Source: an uncultured Oscillospiraceae bacterium | GTDB lineage: Bacteria; Bacillota; Clostridia; Oscillospirales; Oscillospiraceae | Length of the DNA stretch: 23,322 nucleotides | NCBI GenBank assembly: GCA_905205085.1 | Contig: CAJLCG010000028.1 | Location: 1 to 23,322, forward strand | Direction of reading: 5' to 3' | Part shown: one piece after another, positions 22,593-23,322 of the stretch | Position numbering within the stretch: position 1 is the first letter of the stretch | Layout of the letters: each line of letters opens with the position of its first letter | The notes under the pieces: model-generated | Told to the model about the DNA's origin: nothing | The model's database searches: none | The model's input: only the letters and a program-made list of their open reading frames with translations | Position numbers and translations under genes: made by a program

Positions 22593-23306
22593 ATGTCATT
22601 CATCATTGCAGTACACGTAAAAGAAGGAATCGTACTTGCCAGTGACAGCAGAACGACCTACACCCAGACCGTAAAAAAAGGAGACCTCACCACCGTGAAG
22701 TTTGGGACCCATACCACAGACACCACGGACAAGACATTCCTGTGTCCCAATCAGATCGGGATCTCCACCTGCGGCAATGCCTCCATTGCCGGCACGCCCA
22801 TTACCGGCTATATTGAGGCGTTTATCCGGGAAAATATGACGGAGACCACTGACGTTTGCCAGGTTCCCAAGATGCTGATCGACTACTTCCAGACTATGCC
22901 CACCGTTCCGGACACAAATTTTATTGTGGCGGGGTATCACGTGGAGGACCATGTGAAAACTCAGCGTGTGTACCATCTGAATGTACTTCGCAAGCAGATT
23001 GCTGCCGTGGATACCACATCCCAAGGGGCAAAGTGGGACGGCGAGACCCAGACTCTCTCCAAGATCATGCAGAAGACGTACATGCGGGACAAGTCAGGCC
23101 GGGAGATCTCTCTGGGCGACACCAAAGTCCCCTGGGGTCTGTTTACCCTTCAGGATGCCATTGACTTTGCCCAATATGCGGTAGACATCACCATCAAGAC
23201 CATGCACTACTCCAATGTGGTGGAGACGGTGGGCGGCCCCATCGATATACTGGTCATAAAGCCTGACAAGGCGTTTTGGATCCAGCATAAGGAGCTGCAC
23301 GCATAA
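22593..23306 (+). CDS. Stand-alone proteasome-fold (Ntn-hydrolase-like) protein with N-terminal Ser
   Basis: A 237-residue protein related to proteasome/HslV-type beta subunits. The N-terminus is MSFIIAVHVKEGIVLASDSRTT; after removal of Met, Ser sits at position 1, and Asp17 and Arg19 of SDSR fall at the same numbers as the catalytic Asp17/Arg19 of proteasome beta subunits. A Lys in DTTDKTFLCPNQIGIS (Lys47 counting Met) aligns by context with catalytic Lys33, behind an insertion of about 13 residues. GNASIAGT corresponds to the SGSAAD-like segment that follows in beta subunits. There is no propeptide. ATG 22593 is fixed by AGGAGGT 6 bases upstream. No ATPase, HslU-like or Mpa-like partner gene is in the window, and the function is unknown. 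An inactive or non-peptidase Ntn fold is possible. Confidence 0.78.
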   Translation: MSFIIAVHVKEGIVLASDSRTTYTQTVKKGDLTTVKFGTHTTDTTDKTFLCPNQIGISTCGNASIAGTPITGYIEAFIRENMTETTDVCQVPKMLIDYFQTMPTVPDTNFIVAGYHVEDHVKTQRVYHLNVLRKQIAAVDTTSQGAKWDGETQTLSKIMQKTYMRDKSGREISLGDTKVPWGLFTLQDAIDFAQYAVDITIKTMHYSNVVETVGGPIDILVIKPDKAFWIQHKELHA

Positions 23307-23322
23307 ACAACCTCTCCTAGTA

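Noticed and set aside
1..23322. CRISPR arrays, tRNA/rRNA genes, insertion sequences or prophage
   Set aside because: No regularly spaced direct repeats, no cloverleaf with CCA-type end, no rRNA signature and no transposase or phage protein were found on reading both strands.

Overview
The window is about 23.3 kb of GC-rich DNA from a Gram-positive (Bacillota/Clostridia) chromosome, most like a gut Oscillospirales-type bacterium. Supporting this are strong AGGAGG ribosome-binding sites, sigma-A-like promoters, an S-layer-homology (SLH) surface protein with a typical clostridial signal peptide, GYAPxEQY-type Ser/Thr kinases, and a selenium-dependent molybdenum hydroxylase (SDMH) accessory cluster of the kind known from Clostridia and Enterococcus. 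The genus is not determinable from the sequence alone. No rRNA, tRNA, CRISPR array or insertion sequence was recognised.

Region 1 (1-4430, minus strand) holds one large secreted protein: signal peptide, beta-helix modules, an InlB-type B-repeat and three C-terminal SLH domains. It has its own promoter, a leader with a duplicated Shine-Dalgarno-like element, and a hairpin at the window edge.

Region 2 (4400-10124) is a selenium/molybdenum-hydroxylase maturation cluster. The minus-strand operon runs yedF, a cysteine-desulfurase-like gene, a DUF3343 Se/S-carrier-like gene, yqeB, selD and xdhC, with stop/start overlaps or very short gaps and a terminator after xdhC. yqeC is divergent from yedF, and the two promoters overlap. 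The likely logic is that Se/S is mobilised (desulfurase, YedF, DUF3343), activated to selenophosphate (SelD) and delivered to a molybdenum cofactor (XdhC, YqeB, YqeC). The hydrolase/hydroxylase structural genes are not in the window.

Region 3 (10149-20470) is a Ser/Thr phospho-signalling locus and the most unusual part. A plus-strand gene for an uncharacterised, possibly HTH-containing protein converges on a minus-strand series: DUF805-FHA membrane protein, zinc-ribbon-like FHA protein, membrane-anchored PP2C phosphatase, soluble PP2C phosphatase, secreted trypsin-like protease tethered through a membrane helix to a cytoplasmic FHA domain, a tail-anchored kinase, and (from its own promoter) a receptor-like kinase with a roughly 700-residue beta-solenoid ectodomain. 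Writers (2 kinases), erasers (2 phosphatases) and readers (3 FHA domains) are encoded together, and a recurring Pro-Thr-Ile motif occurs in both kinase juxtamembrane linkers and twice in the zinc-ribbon FHA protein. This suggests a self-contained cell-surface sensing circuit.

Region 4 (20555-23322) contains an orphan single-TM histidine kinase with an atypical H-box, a GNAT acetyltransferase with a structured leader, and a stand-alone proteasome-fold Ntn-hydrolase-like protein whose N-terminal residue after Met removal would be Ser rather than Thr.
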